From: Rhizobiales bacterium 62-17
Lineage (GTDB): Bacteria; Pseudomonadota; Alphaproteobacteria; Rhizobiales; Beijerinckiaceae
Assembly: GCA_001898965.1 (NCBI GenBank)
Contig: MKVW01000006.1
Location: forward strand, 112,882-176,881
Reading direction: 5' to 3'
DNA length: 64,000 nucleotides
The notes under the pieces were generated by a model. The model did no database searches. It saw only the letters and a program-made list of their open reading frames with translations, and was not told the origin of the DNA. Positions 25,108-34,386 of the stretch are shown here, piece by piece. Made by a program: the position numbers and the translations under genes. Position 1 is the stretch's first letter, and every line of letters begins with the position of its first letter.

Positions 25108-27153
25108 TTACATTGGCTCTATGATGATGTTTCCGAGTGCGTCGACGCGTGCTTGAAGGTCGGGCTCGACGAAGATGGTCGTATCCTGCTGTTCGAGGAT
25201 CGCCGGGCCTGACAAGATAGCGCCGACGGGAAGTCGATGGCGCGCATAGACCGTCGCGTCGTGCCACCGGCCATCCACGTAGATCGGACGCTCGCCCTGT
25301 TTGGCGTCGTCGATACTGCCACCTGAGGGTGCCAACACGGCCAGATCGAGCTTGGGGCGGCGACCGATCAGGGCGACGTGCAGATTGAGGACGCGGATCG
25401 CAATGCCGTCGAGCAGCCGGCCGTAGATTTCACGATACTTTTGCTCGAATGCCTGGCGGATGGCGGTTCGATCGAGGGCGCGGCCTTTTATCCAATGAAT
25501 CGGGACTGCCACGGTATGCGTCTGGCCGAGATAGAGCATGTCGCAGGCGACATGAATATCGCGGCCCGTGAAGGCCACGTTCGAGCGATCCAATAGGCGT
25601 TCGCCGTCTTCGACCATGCGCGCGATCTCGCTATTGAACGCGGAAAGATCGATGTCTTCGAGGGTACGGTTCACTGTCTGCACGAAATCATGACGCATGT
25701 CGGCGATGACGCAGCCGAGGGCCGATGTGACGCCAGGGTAGGGGGGGATAAGCGCGGCCTTCAATCCGACTTCCTTGACGAGCGCGCCGGCATGCAAAGC
25801 GCCACCGCCGCCGAAGGGCATCAAAGCGAAATCGCGCGGGTTGTGCCCGCGCTCGATTGAGACGAGGCGGATCGCACCGGCCATGCGGCTATTGGCGACG
25901 CGAACGATCGCTTCGGCGGCGGCAACCGGATCGAGACCAAGTGGATCGCCGATATGTTTGGCGATGGCTGCTTTTGCGGCTTCGACATCAAGCCGGGCGA
26001 GACCGCCGCCGATCGGCCGCTCGGCATTGATGCGGCCGAGCACCACATTGGCATCGGTCAATGTTGGTCGATCGTTGCCCTGGCCATAGCAAACCGGTCC
26101 TGGAACGGCACCGGCCGATTCTGGGCCGACTTGCAGCAAGCCGCCGCGATCGACGGAGGCGATGGAGCCACCACCCGCGCCAATGGTCGTGATTTCAATC
26201 ATTGGCGTGCGCACGACGAGGCCGAAATCGATGGCGGTTTGTGCGGCGAGCGCTGTCTGTCCGCTGGCAATCAACGATACGTCGAAGCTCGTGCCGCCGA
26301 TATCGCCCGTCACGACATTGGGAAAGCCAGCGGTTTCGGCGATATGGGCGGCAGCGATCACGCCGGCGGCAGGGCCGGAAAGAGCGGTGCGGACAGGGCG
26401 GGCCTTGGCCGTTTCGATCGTCATCACGCCGCCATTTGACTGCACGATCAACAACTGGCCGGTAAAGCCTTGCGCGTTGAGGTCCGCTTCCAGGCGATCG
26501 AGATAATCCGCCACCACGGGTTGCAGATAGGCATTGAGGACGGTGGTGGAGGTTCGCTCGAACTCGCGAATCTCAGGCAGGATCTCGCTCGATATGTTCA
26601 CATAGGCGTTCGGCCAGACGCTCTTCAGGGCTTCCGCGGCAATACGTTCATTCTGCCCGTTCGCATATGAATTGATGAAAGTCACCGCTACGGCTTGAGC
26701 ACCCAAGGCGAGCAGGTCACGGGCGCGAACCTTCACCTCTTCCGGGTCGATGGCTTGATGAACGGTGCCGTCGGCCAACACGCGCTCGGCCACCTCGACC
26801 CTTCGCTCGCGTGGGACGACAGGCTCGAACTGGCCCCACAGGCCCCAGGTTTGAGGGCGGTCGCGCCGACGCATCTCCAGCACGTCGCGAAAGCCCTCCG
26901 TGGCGATGACGCCGGCCTTGCCACCCTTGCGTTCCAGCAAGGCGTTGGTGCCAACTGTGGTGCCGTGGACGACGGTCGCGACCTGGGACAGGTCATCAGT
27001 GCCCTGACGTACACCGTTGAGAAAGCCGATCGCCTCGCGCCCACGCGTGGAAGGCACCTTGCCTATCCAGCTACGCCCGCTGGCTTCGTCGAGGAAGAAA
27101 AGATCCGTAAATGTGCCCCCAACGTCGACACCGATGACCAGACGTCCACTCAT
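25108..27153 (-). CDS. hyuA: Hydantoinase/oxoprolinase subunit A (HyuA, ATP-dependent N-methylhydantoinase type)
   Basis: A 681-residue protein starting MSGRLVIGVDVGGTFTDLF at 27153; the 4-base overlap with hyuB fixes this start, although the frame is open further upstream. The N-terminal Hydant_A_N domain (about 1-180) is followed by the hydantoinase A domain with DIGGTSFDVSLI and GGGGALHAG. These proteins use ATP to open hydantoins, 5-oxoproline, or to carboxylate ketones as in acetone and acetophenone carboxylases. The partner is HyuB just upstream. It is the last gene of the gntR-liv-hyu operon. Confidence 0.93.
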   Translation of the reverse strand: MSGRLVIGVDVGGTFTDLFFLDEASGRSWIGKVPSTRGREAIGFLNGVRQGTDDLSQVATVVHGTTVGTNALLERKGGKAGVIATEGFRDVLEMRRRDRPQTWGLWGQFEPVVPRERRVEVAERVLADGTVHQAIDPEEVKVRARDLLALGAQAVAVTFINSYANGQNERIAAEALKSVWPNAYVNISSEILPEIREFERTSTTVLNAYLQPVVADYLDRLEADLNAQGFTGQLLIVQSNGGVMTIETAKARPVRTALSGPAAGVIAAAHIAETAGFPNVVTGDIGGTSFDVSLIASGQTALAAQTAIDFGLVVRTPMIEITTIGAGGGSIASVDRGGLLQVGPESAGAVPGPVCYGQGNDRPTLTDANVVLGRINAERPIGGGLARLDVEAAKAAIAKHIGDPLGLDPVAAAEAIVRVANSRMAGAIRLVSIERGHNPRDFALMPFGGGGALHAGALVKEVGLKAALIPPYPGVTSALGCVIADMRHDFVQTVNRTLEDIDLSAFNSEIARMVEDGERLLDRSNVAFTGRDIHVACDMLYLGQTHTVAVPIHWIKGRALDRTAIRQAFEQKYREIYGRLLDGIAIRVLNLHVALIGRRPKLDLAVLAPSGGSIDDAKQGERPIYVDGRWHDATVYARHRLPVGAILSGPAILEQQDTTIFVEPDLQARVDALGNIIIEPM

Positions 27154-28853
27154 GCCGCGCCCTTTACGCCATAGACGGCCTGCGCAGCATCTTTGCTCAC
27201 GTAGCCGTTTTCGATATCCCGCTTCACGGCGGCAGCCGGCCGTTCGCTCACCGGTCCGTAGCCGCCGCCGCCCGGCGTTTCCAGCCGCACGCGTTCGCCT
27301 TTGGCCAGTTTGATCCCGACCCATTTGGATGCCATGGGCGGGGTCTCTTCCTCGCCGTCATTGCGTTGAACGGTAAAACGGTTGAGCGCCGCCGCGCCGC
27401 CGCCCAGCACGCCCGGCGGGGCGAAACGCCCTCGTTCGCCAAAGAGGAAGACATCAGCCTGCTCCTCAAGGAGCTCGATTTCATAGATGGCGCCGAGGCC
27501 GCCTCGGCTGCGACCCGGGCCGCCGCTGTCGGGCCGCAGCGCCCAACGGGTGAACATCACGGGATAGGCCGCTTCAAGAATTTCGACGGGCGGAATTGTC
27601 GCCGTTGAAATAGGGGCATTGCCGTGATTGAGGCCGTCGCCGTTGGGGTGGCCGCCATGGCCGCCCCCGAAGAAGGAGAACATCACCCAGCGCCGGCCAT
27701 CCTTGCGATGCCCGGCCAATGAGAGGGCATTGATCGTTCCGTAGGCGCAACCGTTGACACGATCGGGGCAGGCCTGCGCCAAAGCGACGAATACGGTGTC
27801 GATCATGCGCAGGATAGTTTCGGTATAACCGCCAACCGGTTTGGGCGCAGTCGCTGCGAGCAGGGTGCCTTCGGGAATAATGAAACTGATGGGATCAAGC
27901 ACGCCGGCATTGGCCGGCACATCCTGGAAAATATGTTTCAACGCCACATAGCACGCGGCGATCGTGGTCGAGCGAGCGATGTTGAGCGGTCCGGCGCAGG
28001 CTGGCGAGCAGCGTGAGAAGTCGAACGTCATCGTCCCACCCTCGATCTTAAGGTCGAGGGCAAGCTTCAGCGGCTCGTCTTTGATGCCATCGTTGTCGAG
28101 AAAGTCTTCCGCCGAATAGGTTCCGTCTTTCAATTCGGCGATATTGGCGCGCATGAGTTGTGCGGCGCGTAGGCGCAGTTGTGTGAGCGCGGCGTCGATG
28201 GTGTCGTCGCCATATTCGTCGAGCAAGGCTGAAAGGCGACGCACACCAAGATCGAGCGCATTGATCTGGCCGTTGAGATCGCCATAGGCGCTATTCGGCA
28301 GACGCGAGTTGGCGGTGACGATATCGATCACGTCGGTGCGTATCTCGCCTTTGGCGAAGAGTTTGACCGGTGGGATCAACATGCCTTCTTGAAAACATTC
28401 GGTCGCGATCGGGTTGTAGTTGCCCGGTACATTGCCGCCGACGTCATGCCAGTGGCCAACGGAGGCGAGCCAGCAAAAAACCTGTCCGTTGCGGAAAAAT
28501 GGTCGTACCAGTTTGAAATCGGATAGATGCGTGCCCCCATCATAGGGGTCATTGAAAATGTAGACGTCACCATCGGCAAGGTCGCCTTGCCGCTTCGATT
28601 TCTCGATGACAGCACGGACGGCGAAAGCCATGGCACCGACGAAGATCGGTAAACCGGCTTTGCCTTGGACCAGAGTGTCGCCAGTGCCCGCGTGATAGAG
28701 ACCATGGCTGGCGTCGCGTGCTTCCGCGATGATCGGATTGAAAGCGGAGCGGAACAGCGTCGCATCCATTTCGTCCGCGATCTGTTCGAGCCGTCCTTTG
28801 AGGACGGCGAGCGTAACAGGATCGAGATCGGTCATTTTAGAACTCCAGCTCAT
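27150..28853 (-). CDS. hyuB: Hydantoinase/oxoprolinase subunit B (HyuB)
   Basis: A 567-residue hydantoinase B-family protein. It shows DEMDATLFRSAFNPIIAEARD at the N-terminus in family style, NDPYDGGTHLSD, and the Gly-rich C-terminus PGGGGYGP. ATG 28853 overlaps the TGA of the preceding ATPase gene (ATGA); a second ATG at 28835 is possible. With HyuA it should form the ATP-dependent ring-opening or carboxylating enzyme acting on whatever the Liv-type importer brings in. Confidence 0.93.
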   Translation of the reverse strand: MSWSSKMTDLDPVTLAVLKGRLEQIADEMDATLFRSAFNPIIAEARDASHGLYHAGTGDTLVQGKAGLPIFVGAMAFAVRAVIEKSKRQGDLADGDVYIFNDPYDGGTHLSDFKLVRPFFRNGQVFCWLASVGHWHDVGGNVPGNYNPIATECFQEGMLIPPVKLFAKGEIRTDVIDIVTANSRLPNSAYGDLNGQINALDLGVRRLSALLDEYGDDTIDAALTQLRLRAAQLMRANIAELKDGTYSAEDFLDNDGIKDEPLKLALDLKIEGGTMTFDFSRCSPACAGPLNIARSTTIAACYVALKHIFQDVPANAGVLDPISFIIPEGTLLAATAPKPVGGYTETILRMIDTVFVALAQACPDRVNGCAYGTINALSLAGHRKDGRRWVMFSFFGGGHGGHPNGDGLNHGNAPISTATIPPVEILEAAYPVMFTRWALRPDSGGPGRSRGGLGAIYEIELLEEQADVFLFGERGRFAPPGVLGGGAAALNRFTVQRNDGEEETPPMASKWVGIKLAKGERVRLETPGGGGYGPVSERPAAAVKRDIENGYVSKDAAQAVYGVKGAA

Positions 28854-29554
28854 AAGCCCAGATAAGCTTTTTTGAGTTGCGGATTCTCAAGCAGGGCGGC
28901 GGCCGGGCCTTCCAGCGTGAAAGCGCCATTTTCCAGCATGTAGGCGCGCGAGGCGATGGCCAGGGATTGCATCACGTTCTGTTCGACAAGCAGGATGCCG
29001 AGGCCATCCGCGCAGATACGTTGCACCAGGCCAAACATTTCTTCGACCAAGAGGGGTGACAAGCCAAGCGACGGTTCATCTAGAATCAAAAGTTTCGGCT
29101 CGGCCATCAGACCGCGAGCAATGGAGAGCATTTGCTGCTCGCCGCCGGACAATGTGCCGGCGGCCTGGCTGGTTCGCTCCTTCAACCGCGGGAAGATTTC
29201 GAAGGCGCGCTCCAAATTCTGCCTGCGGCGCGGGCGTCCACGCCGATAACTTCCTAATTCCAGATTCTCTCGCACGTTGAGATTGGGAAAAATGCGGCGG
29301 CCTTCCGGCACATGCACGAGGCCCGCTTCGACCATGGCCGCGGCATCTTGCCCTGTGGTCTCGATACCCTCGAAACGCACGTGGCCGCTCCAAGGCGGCA
29401 TCAATCCGCTCAGCACGCGGTTGAGTGTGGACTTGCCGGCGCCATTGGCGCCCAAGACGGCGATCACCTCGCCCGAGGCGACATGGAGGCTGAGGCCACG
29501 GAGCACTGGCACCACGCCATAGCCAGCTTCCAGCCGGTCCACCTCAAGGAGCAT
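28850..29554 (-). CDS. ABC transporter ATP-binding protein (LivF family)
   Basis: A 234-residue LivF-type ATPase beginning MLLEVDRLEAGYG at 29554, selected because GGAGG lies at normal spacing before it; the frame extends to 29593 without a site. Walker A is GANGAGKST, signature LSGGEQQM, Walker B LLILDEPSLGLSP. It overlaps livG by 11 bases and hyuB by 4, showing strong coupling inside the operon. Confidence 0.94.
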   Translation of the reverse strand: MLLEVDRLEAGYGVVPVLRGLSLHVASGEVIAVLGANGAGKSTLNRVLSGLMPPWSGHVRFEGIETTGQDAAAMVEAGLVHVPEGRRIFPNLNVRENLELGSYRRGRPRRRQNLERAFEIFPRLKERTSQAAGTLSGGEQQMLSIARGLMAEPKLLILDEPSLGLSPLLVEEMFGLVQRICADGLGILLVEQNVMQSLAIASRAYMLENGAFTLEGPAAALLENPQLKKAYLGL

Positions 29555-30296
29555 GGCGCGCCTCCAGCCGGCTTTGCACACGCGCCGCAGCACCGTGGCC
29601 GAGATAGGCCTCGATCACCTGGGGATCGCTGGCGACTTCGGCGGTGGTGCCTGAAGCGATGATGCGGCCGTTGTTGAGAACGTAGGCGCGTTCCGCGAGG
29701 CTGACGACGGCCTGCATCACATGTTCGATCAGCAGAATGGTCACGCCGCTGCCACGGATCGCCTGAATGACCGGTACGATTTCGGATACTTCCGTGGGGT
29801 TGAGACCGGCCATCACTTCGTCAAGCAAAAGCAGTTTGGGATCGGTGGCCAGAGCCCGGGCCAGTTCAAGGCGCTTGCGTCCTGCCACGGTCAATGTGGC
29901 GGCTGGCTGATCGAGGCGTGGGGCGAGTCCAACCTGTTCGGCTACCTCTTCTGCTCGAGTGAGTGCTTGGCGCCGCGACGCATGGTGGAGATGCGCGCCG
30001 ACAGCGATGTTCTCGCGTACGGTCAAGGCGCCGAAGGGTTGTACGATTTGGAATGTCCGTACCAGCCCGCGCGCGCAGATGACATGAGGCGGCAGGCCGG
30101 TAATATCGCTGCCGATCAATCGCACGCTGCCGGCGTCCGGCCGCACGAAACCGGCGATGGCTGCAAACAAGGTCGTCTTACCGGCGCCGTTGGGGCCGAG
30201 CAGTGCGACGATCTCGCCTTCGTTTATGTCAAGCGAAGCGGAGTCCACGGCTCGAATACCGCCAAATCGTTTGCTGAGCTCGCGCACTTCAAGCAT
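29544..30296 (-). CDS. ABC transporter ATP-binding protein (LivG family)
   Basis: A 250-residue LivG-type ATPase with Walker A GPNGAGKTT, the LivG-specific FQIVQPFGALTVREN and Walker B LLLLDEVMAGLNP. The signature region reads LTVAGRKRLELARAL, again without the textbook LSGGQ, as common in LivG. It overlaps livM by 8 bases. Confidence 0.94.
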   Translation of the reverse strand: MLEVRELSKRFGGIRAVDSASLDINEGEIVALLGPNGAGKTTLFAAIAGFVRPDAGSVRLIGSDITGLPPHVICARGLVRTFQIVQPFGALTVRENIAVGAHLHHASRRQALTRAEEVAEQVGLAPRLDQPAATLTVAGRKRLELARALATDPKLLLLDEVMAGLNPTEVSEIVPVIQAIRGSGVTILLIEHVMQAVVSLAERAYVLNNGRIIASGTTAEVASDPQVIEAYLGHGAAARVQSRLEARHAP

Positions 30297-31254
30297 GGGT
30301 GCTCTCCGGAGAACGGCGAGCCGGGTGGCGCGACAACAGGCCCGTTATACCGTTTGGCAGGAAGCGCAAAGCTAGAATGAGCAAGAGACCGTAAAAGGCG
30401 AGGTTGAGTCCCGGGGCGTTGCCGGTGATTTGTTTGGCAGCTTCACCCAGAGCATGCAGAACCACGGCACCAAACAGCGGGCCGAACATCGTTCCCATGC
30501 CGCCGATGATGGAGACCAGGAGCGCTTCGATCGACATGGCAGGACCGAACGCCAGATGGCTATCGACGAAGAGGAAATTTTGCACATAGAAGACGCCGAC
30601 GGTGGCCGCCATCGCGCCAGACAGGGTTATGGCGCACACCTTGGTGCGAATGAGATCGATGCCAAGGGCCTGGGCCGCATCTTCATTTTCGCGGACGGCC
30701 ATCAGCCGTGCGCCAAAGCGAGAGTTTTCAAGCCACCAAGCGACTAAGGCGCCGATTACCACGAGGACCCAGGCGATGACATAGAAAACTCGCCGGTCCT
30801 CGAACTGAAAATTGGCAACTCCCCGCGCTAGTGGGACCAGCATGCCGAAGCCGCTGCCGGTATAGTCAAATGAGGAAATGAGGATGCGGGCGACTTCAGC
30901 GAAAGCGAGCGTGACGAGAGCGAAATAGGCGCCGCGCAGCCGATAGCGAAAGACGAGGAGGCCCACCGCGCCGCCGACGATGGCGCCGAGTGCGATGGCG
31001 ATGGCTCCCGCCGCATAGGCGTTGACGCCATGACGGACTTGCAGGATGGCCGTGCCGAAGGCGCCGATACCGAAAAACAGCGCATGACCGAAAGAGAATT
31101 GGCCGCCATAGCCACCCAGCACGTTCCAGGATTGACCGAGAAAGGCATACATCAAGACCAAGAGCCAGAACGATAGCCAAAACTCGGATTGAACCGCAAA
31201 GGGCACGCAGAAAAGCAGAGCCAGCAAGACCGCGCCGGCGATTTTGGCGGTCAT
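30289..31254 (-). CDS. Branched-chain amino acid-type ABC transporter permease (LivM family)
   Basis: A 321-residue permease with about nine membrane spans and the LivM motifs NVLGGYGGQFSFGHALFFGIGAF and IGGMGTMFGPLFGAV. It overlaps livH by 4 bases and livG by 8. It forms the transmembrane pore with the LivH-type subunit. Confidence 0.93.
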   Translation of the reverse strand: MTAKIAGAVLLALLFCVPFAVQSEFWLSFWLLVLMYAFLGQSWNVLGGYGGQFSFGHALFFGIGAFGTAILQVRHGVNAYAAGAIAIALGAIVGGAVGLLVFRYRLRGAYFALVTLAFAEVARILISSFDYTGSGFGMLVPLARGVANFQFEDRRVFYVIAWVLVVIGALVAWWLENSRFGARLMAVRENEDAAQALGIDLIRTKVCAITLSGAMAATVGVFYVQNFLFVDSHLAFGPAMSIEALLVSIIGGMGTMFGPLFGAVVLHALGEAAKQITGNAPGLNLAFYGLLLILALRFLPNGITGLLSRHPARRSPESTHA

Positions 31255-32126
31255 GCGCGGGCTCCAAACAACCCCATTGGGCGAAACAGCAGGATGAGGA
31301 TGAAAATGACGAAAATGCCAAGTTGGCCCAGACTTTCGCCAAGGTAGAGCCCGCCGAGGGATTCGACGATGCCAAGCAGAAGTCCGGCGCTGAGCGCGCC
31401 GACGAAACTGCCCATGCCGCCAAGGACGACTGTCGTGAAGGCGACCAGCACGAAAGCATAACCGACCTGGGGTGTGACATAGAAAGTCGGCAGTAGAAAG
31501 CAGGCGGCCGCAGCCACGGCCGCCGTGCCGATACCAAATGTCATGGCGTAAACATGCTCGACGCGGATACCGACCAGGCGCGCGCCATCTCGTTCGCGTG
31601 CCACGGCTCGAATAGCCCGACCGAGATCGGTGAAGGTGATCAAGGCCCAGAGGAGAGCGGCGAAAGCGAGGGCGCCAAAAAAAGCTATGATCTTCGGCAG
31701 CGGGATGAAGGCAAAACCCAGATCGATCACCTCAAAGGCATACGAAGTGTCGATCGTCCGTGTGGTTGATGTCCATAGCCAGAGCGCCAGATTGTCGATG
31801 ATGATGGCAAGGCCCAGAGTGACGAGGAGAATATTTTCGTCACGTCCATGACTTGTCGGCTGGATGACGAAGCGTTGCAGGCCATAACCGAGAACGAAAA
31901 AAGCGGGCACCAAGATCAGTACCGCCACATAAGGATCGATGCCAGCCAGGGTATAAAGAAAGAAAGCCGCATAGAGCGCCAGCATCAGCAGGCTGCCATG
32001 CGCAAAATTGATGATGTGCAACACGCCATAGATCAGCGTCAGTCCGAGCGCGATGAGGGCGTAAATCGCCCCCGTCGTCACTCCATTCAGCACGGCGGGT
32101 AGAAGCAGACTGAAGTTGACCATCAT
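31251..32126 (-). CDS. Branched-chain amino acid-type ABC transporter permease (LivH family)
   Basis: A 291-residue permease with YALIALGLTLIYGVLHIINFAHG near the N-terminus and VVLGGMGSFVGALSAG near the C-terminus, both LivH signatures. It follows the binding protein gene after 23 bases and overlaps livM by 4. Confidence 0.93.
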   Translation of the reverse strand: MMVNFSLLLPAVLNGVTTGAIYALIALGLTLIYGVLHIINFAHGSLLMLALYAAFFLYTLAGIDPYVAVLILVPAFFVLGYGLQRFVIQPTSHGRDENILLVTLGLAIIIDNLALWLWTSTTRTIDTSYAFEVIDLGFAFIPLPKIIAFFGALAFAALLWALITFTDLGRAIRAVARERDGARLVGIRVEHVYAMTFGIGTAAVAAAACFLLPTFYVTPQVGYAFVLVAFTTVVLGGMGSFVGALSAGLLLGIVESLGGLYLGESLGQLGIFVIFILILLFRPMGLFGARA

Positions 32127-32149
32127 TGAACGCCGCGCGAAACGCCCGA

Positions 32150-33391
32150 TCAGCCGTTTTGCGGGATCGGAAAAACGGTCTTCGCCGAAGCGAATTCGTT
32201 GGGGTAGATCACCTCGATATTGCCTTTGAGGATCTGCGTGTTGGCTGGTTGGGCGCCCTCATTCTGGCCGTTGACGAACTTTGTCGGGCCATAAGGCATG
32301 ATGTGGTCGTTATAAGTCGAGGAGGCCAGCGCGCTGGTGATCTTGGCACGATCAGGCGCCGCCGCACGCTCAAGGGCGTCGGCGAGTACGCGCATGCAGG
32401 AGTAATTCAGCATCACTTCATAGGTCAGATCCCAGCCCTTCTCGGCAACTTTCTTCGCAAAGGCCTTCGACAGCTCCTTGGTCGGATTGTACCAGTGGTT
32501 GCAGTCCATCATATATTCGGCGGCATCGGGATATTGCTTGGCAAAAGCAACGTTCGATGCGGCGCCACCGAGTAGAGCGTAATTGGCCACTTTCGGCCGC
32601 ACACGCTGTTGCCGCAGTGTGCGGGCCATCAGGATGAAGTCGTTCTTGTAATTCGACGGTATGATCAGGTCAGGATTGGCCTGCCGGATCTGCAAGGCGA
32701 TATTGGTGAAATCGCGTTGCGGGGTGGGGTGGCTCAGCGTCTGGAGCACCTGAATGCCAAGCCCGGGCAGCTTTTCGTTGAGAAGTTTCGCCATGCCGGC
32801 ACCGAAAGCACCGTCTTCATGGACGATGACGGCCGTTTTGGCAGGATTGCCCGCCGCCGCATTGATCTTTTGGAGCGCTTCGAGGGCGAAGGATGTGACC
32901 TTGCCGAAGCCTGGTGCGAAACGGAATGTATTTGGTAGGCCGCGCGTCACGATCTGGTCGACGACGCCAACGTCGACCAGATGGGGCAGGTTGTGTTTCG
33001 CCGCCGCCTGGGTCGTCGCGAGCGCGATGCCGGATGCATAAGGTCCTTGGATGGCGAGTACGCCGGCCTCGGCAAGCCGATCGACTTCGGCCGCGCCGAC
33101 TTCGGGTTTCGACTGCGCGTCCGCCAGAATGGCTTCGAGCTTCGCGCCACCCATCGATTTGATGCCGCCGGCGGCGTTGATTTCTTCCAACGCCAGCAGC
33201 GCACCCTTGCGGCTTTGTTCGCCCTCATAGGCCAGGCCGCCGGTTACCGGATGCAAAATGCCGATTTTCAAAGTTTGGTTCTGTGCGCGCAGGACGGTCG
33301 GCATGGCGACGCTGGCGAGGCCGAGACCGGCCGTGCCCGCCATCATGCGGCGCCGCGTGATCCGAAGGTTGTTGCCTGTGCTTCTGCTCAT
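32150..33391 (-). CDS. ABC transporter substrate-binding protein (LivK type), Tat-exported
   Basis: A 413-residue periplasmic binding protein. The N-terminus has ITRRRMMAG, a twin-arginine motif, followed by a hydrophobic stretch and cleavage near VLRAQN (about residue 37). The mature part opens LKIGILHPVTGGLAYEG, a Liv-type ligand-binding start. Its ATG overlaps the stop of gntR by 4 bases, so importer and regulator are co-expressed. The ligand is likely a hydantoin, oxoproline-like or ketone compound for HyuAB. Confidence 0.93.
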   Translation of the reverse strand: MSRSTGNNLRITRRRMMAGTAGLGLASVAMPTVLRAQNQTLKIGILHPVTGGLAYEGEQSRKGALLALEEINAAGGIKSMGGAKLEAILADAQSKPEVGAAEVDRLAEAGVLAIQGPYASGIALATTQAAAKHNLPHLVDVGVVDQIVTRGLPNTFRFAPGFGKVTSFALEALQKINAAAGNPAKTAVIVHEDGAFGAGMAKLLNEKLPGLGIQVLQTLSHPTPQRDFTNIALQIRQANPDLIIPSNYKNDFILMARTLRQQRVRPKVANYALLGGAASNVAFAKQYPDAAEYMMDCNHWYNPTKELSKAFAKKVAEKGWDLTYEVMLNYSCMRVLADALERAAAPDRAKITSALASSTYNDHIMPYGPTKFVNGQNEGAQPANTQILKGNIEVIYPNEFASAKTVFPIPQNG

Positions 33392-34296
33392 CGCCTTTTC
33401 CCCTTCTGCTTCTGCGTTTTTGATTGCGTCGATCGCGGTTTTGGTTTCTTGCGCTTCACGCCTGTGATTGAGGGCTCGGCCTCGAACCGACCATGGCCGG
33501 CAGTCTGGTCGCGGGTTAGCGACATGCGATATTCGAAGCGATCTGGACGATAAAGGATTTCGATATATTGGACCGGCTTATCGTCCGTGTCCTTGACACA
33601 GCGCTTCATCAGAAGGAGCGGGGCGCCGACGCCGACTTTGAGGCGAGATGCCGTCAGAGTGTCGGCCAAGGTCGCGGTAATCGATTGTTCGGCCGTGCCG
33701 ACCACCAAGCCGGCTCGCTCCAAAAGATCGATGAGCGCAGTTCTCTCCAAATCTTTCGCGCCGTAAGCGCGGCCGATCCGTTCGGGAACGTAAGTGGTCG
33801 ATTGCGACAGCGGGGCGCCGTCGATGCTGCGCACGCGGACTGCCCGTTGCACCAAAGCGCCGGGATCGAGCGTCAAGGGCACGCGGGCGAAATCGGGTGG
33901 CTGGACATAGCCGAACTCGATCACGTCGACGGAGGTCTCGCGGCCAATAGCGTTCAGGCTCTCCAGCAGGCCGTCGATACTGGCACTGATGGGCCGGGCG
34001 CCGATAAGTGCTGCGGCCTGGCCGGTCACCGTCGTGCCGCGTCCGCGTACCCGCTCGACCAGGCTTTCGGTCGCCAATTCGTCCAAGGCGCGCTTGGCGG
34101 TGATGCGGCTGACGCCAAAAGCTTCGGCCAGCTCGTTTTCGCTGGGCAAAACCGATCCGGCCGGGTGGGTGCCGCTGGCGATCCGGTCGCGCAAAATGAC
34201 GTAAAGCCGGTGATAGAGTGGCATCGGCGAACGCTCGGCGAGAAAAGCCGAAGCGGCGGGAGATGCGATCGACGTGTCCAACTCACGGGGCTTCAT
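33388..34296 (-). CDS. GntR family transcriptional regulator (HutC subfamily, UTRA domain)
   Basis: A 302-residue regulator starting MKPRELD at 34296; GGAG lies about nine bases before this ATG, while a GTG at 34302 would sit too close. Residues about 25-95 hold the GntR winged helix (LPSENELAEAFGVSRITAKRALDEL), and about 115-260 the UTRA ligand domain. The last ~24 residues (from about 279) form an odd Lys/Arg/Gln-rich tail not typical of the family. It heads the liv-hyu operon, so it is expected to repress its own transcription until the imported substrate binds. Confidence 0.93.
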   Translation of the reverse strand: MKPRELDTSIASPAASAFLAERSPMPLYHRLYVILRDRIASGTHPAGSVLPSENELAEAFGVSRITAKRALDELATESLVERVRGRGTTVTGQAAALIGARPISASIDGLLESLNAIGRETSVDVIEFGYVQPPDFARVPLTLDPGALVQRAVRVRSIDGAPLSQSTTYVPERIGRAYGAKDLERTALIDLLERAGLVVGTAEQSITATLADTLTASRLKVGVGAPLLLMKRCVKDTDDKPVQYIEILYRPDRFEYRMSLTRDQTAGHGRFEAEPSITGVKRKKPKPRSTQSKTQKQKGKRR

Positions 34297-34343
34297 ACGC
34301 ACTCCAGGAGAGCTATGATGGAGTGTAGCATGAGAAACGCTTA

Positions 34344-34363
34344 TTGCTATAGCTTTATAGCAA
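34344..34363. promoter_or_regulatory. Inverted repeat upstream of gntR, likely GntR operator
   Basis: TTGCTATA (34344-34351) and TATAGCAA (34356-34363) form a perfect 8-base inverted repeat around GCTT. It lies 48-67 bases before the gntR start in the only gap between the efflux genes and the gntR operon. HutC-type regulators bind such short AT-rich dyads with a small centre. No GC-rich stem or T-run follows, so it does not look like a terminator of the efflux operon. Confidence 0.55.
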
Positions 34364-34386
34364 CTTTAAACTAGACGTGCTGGCGA

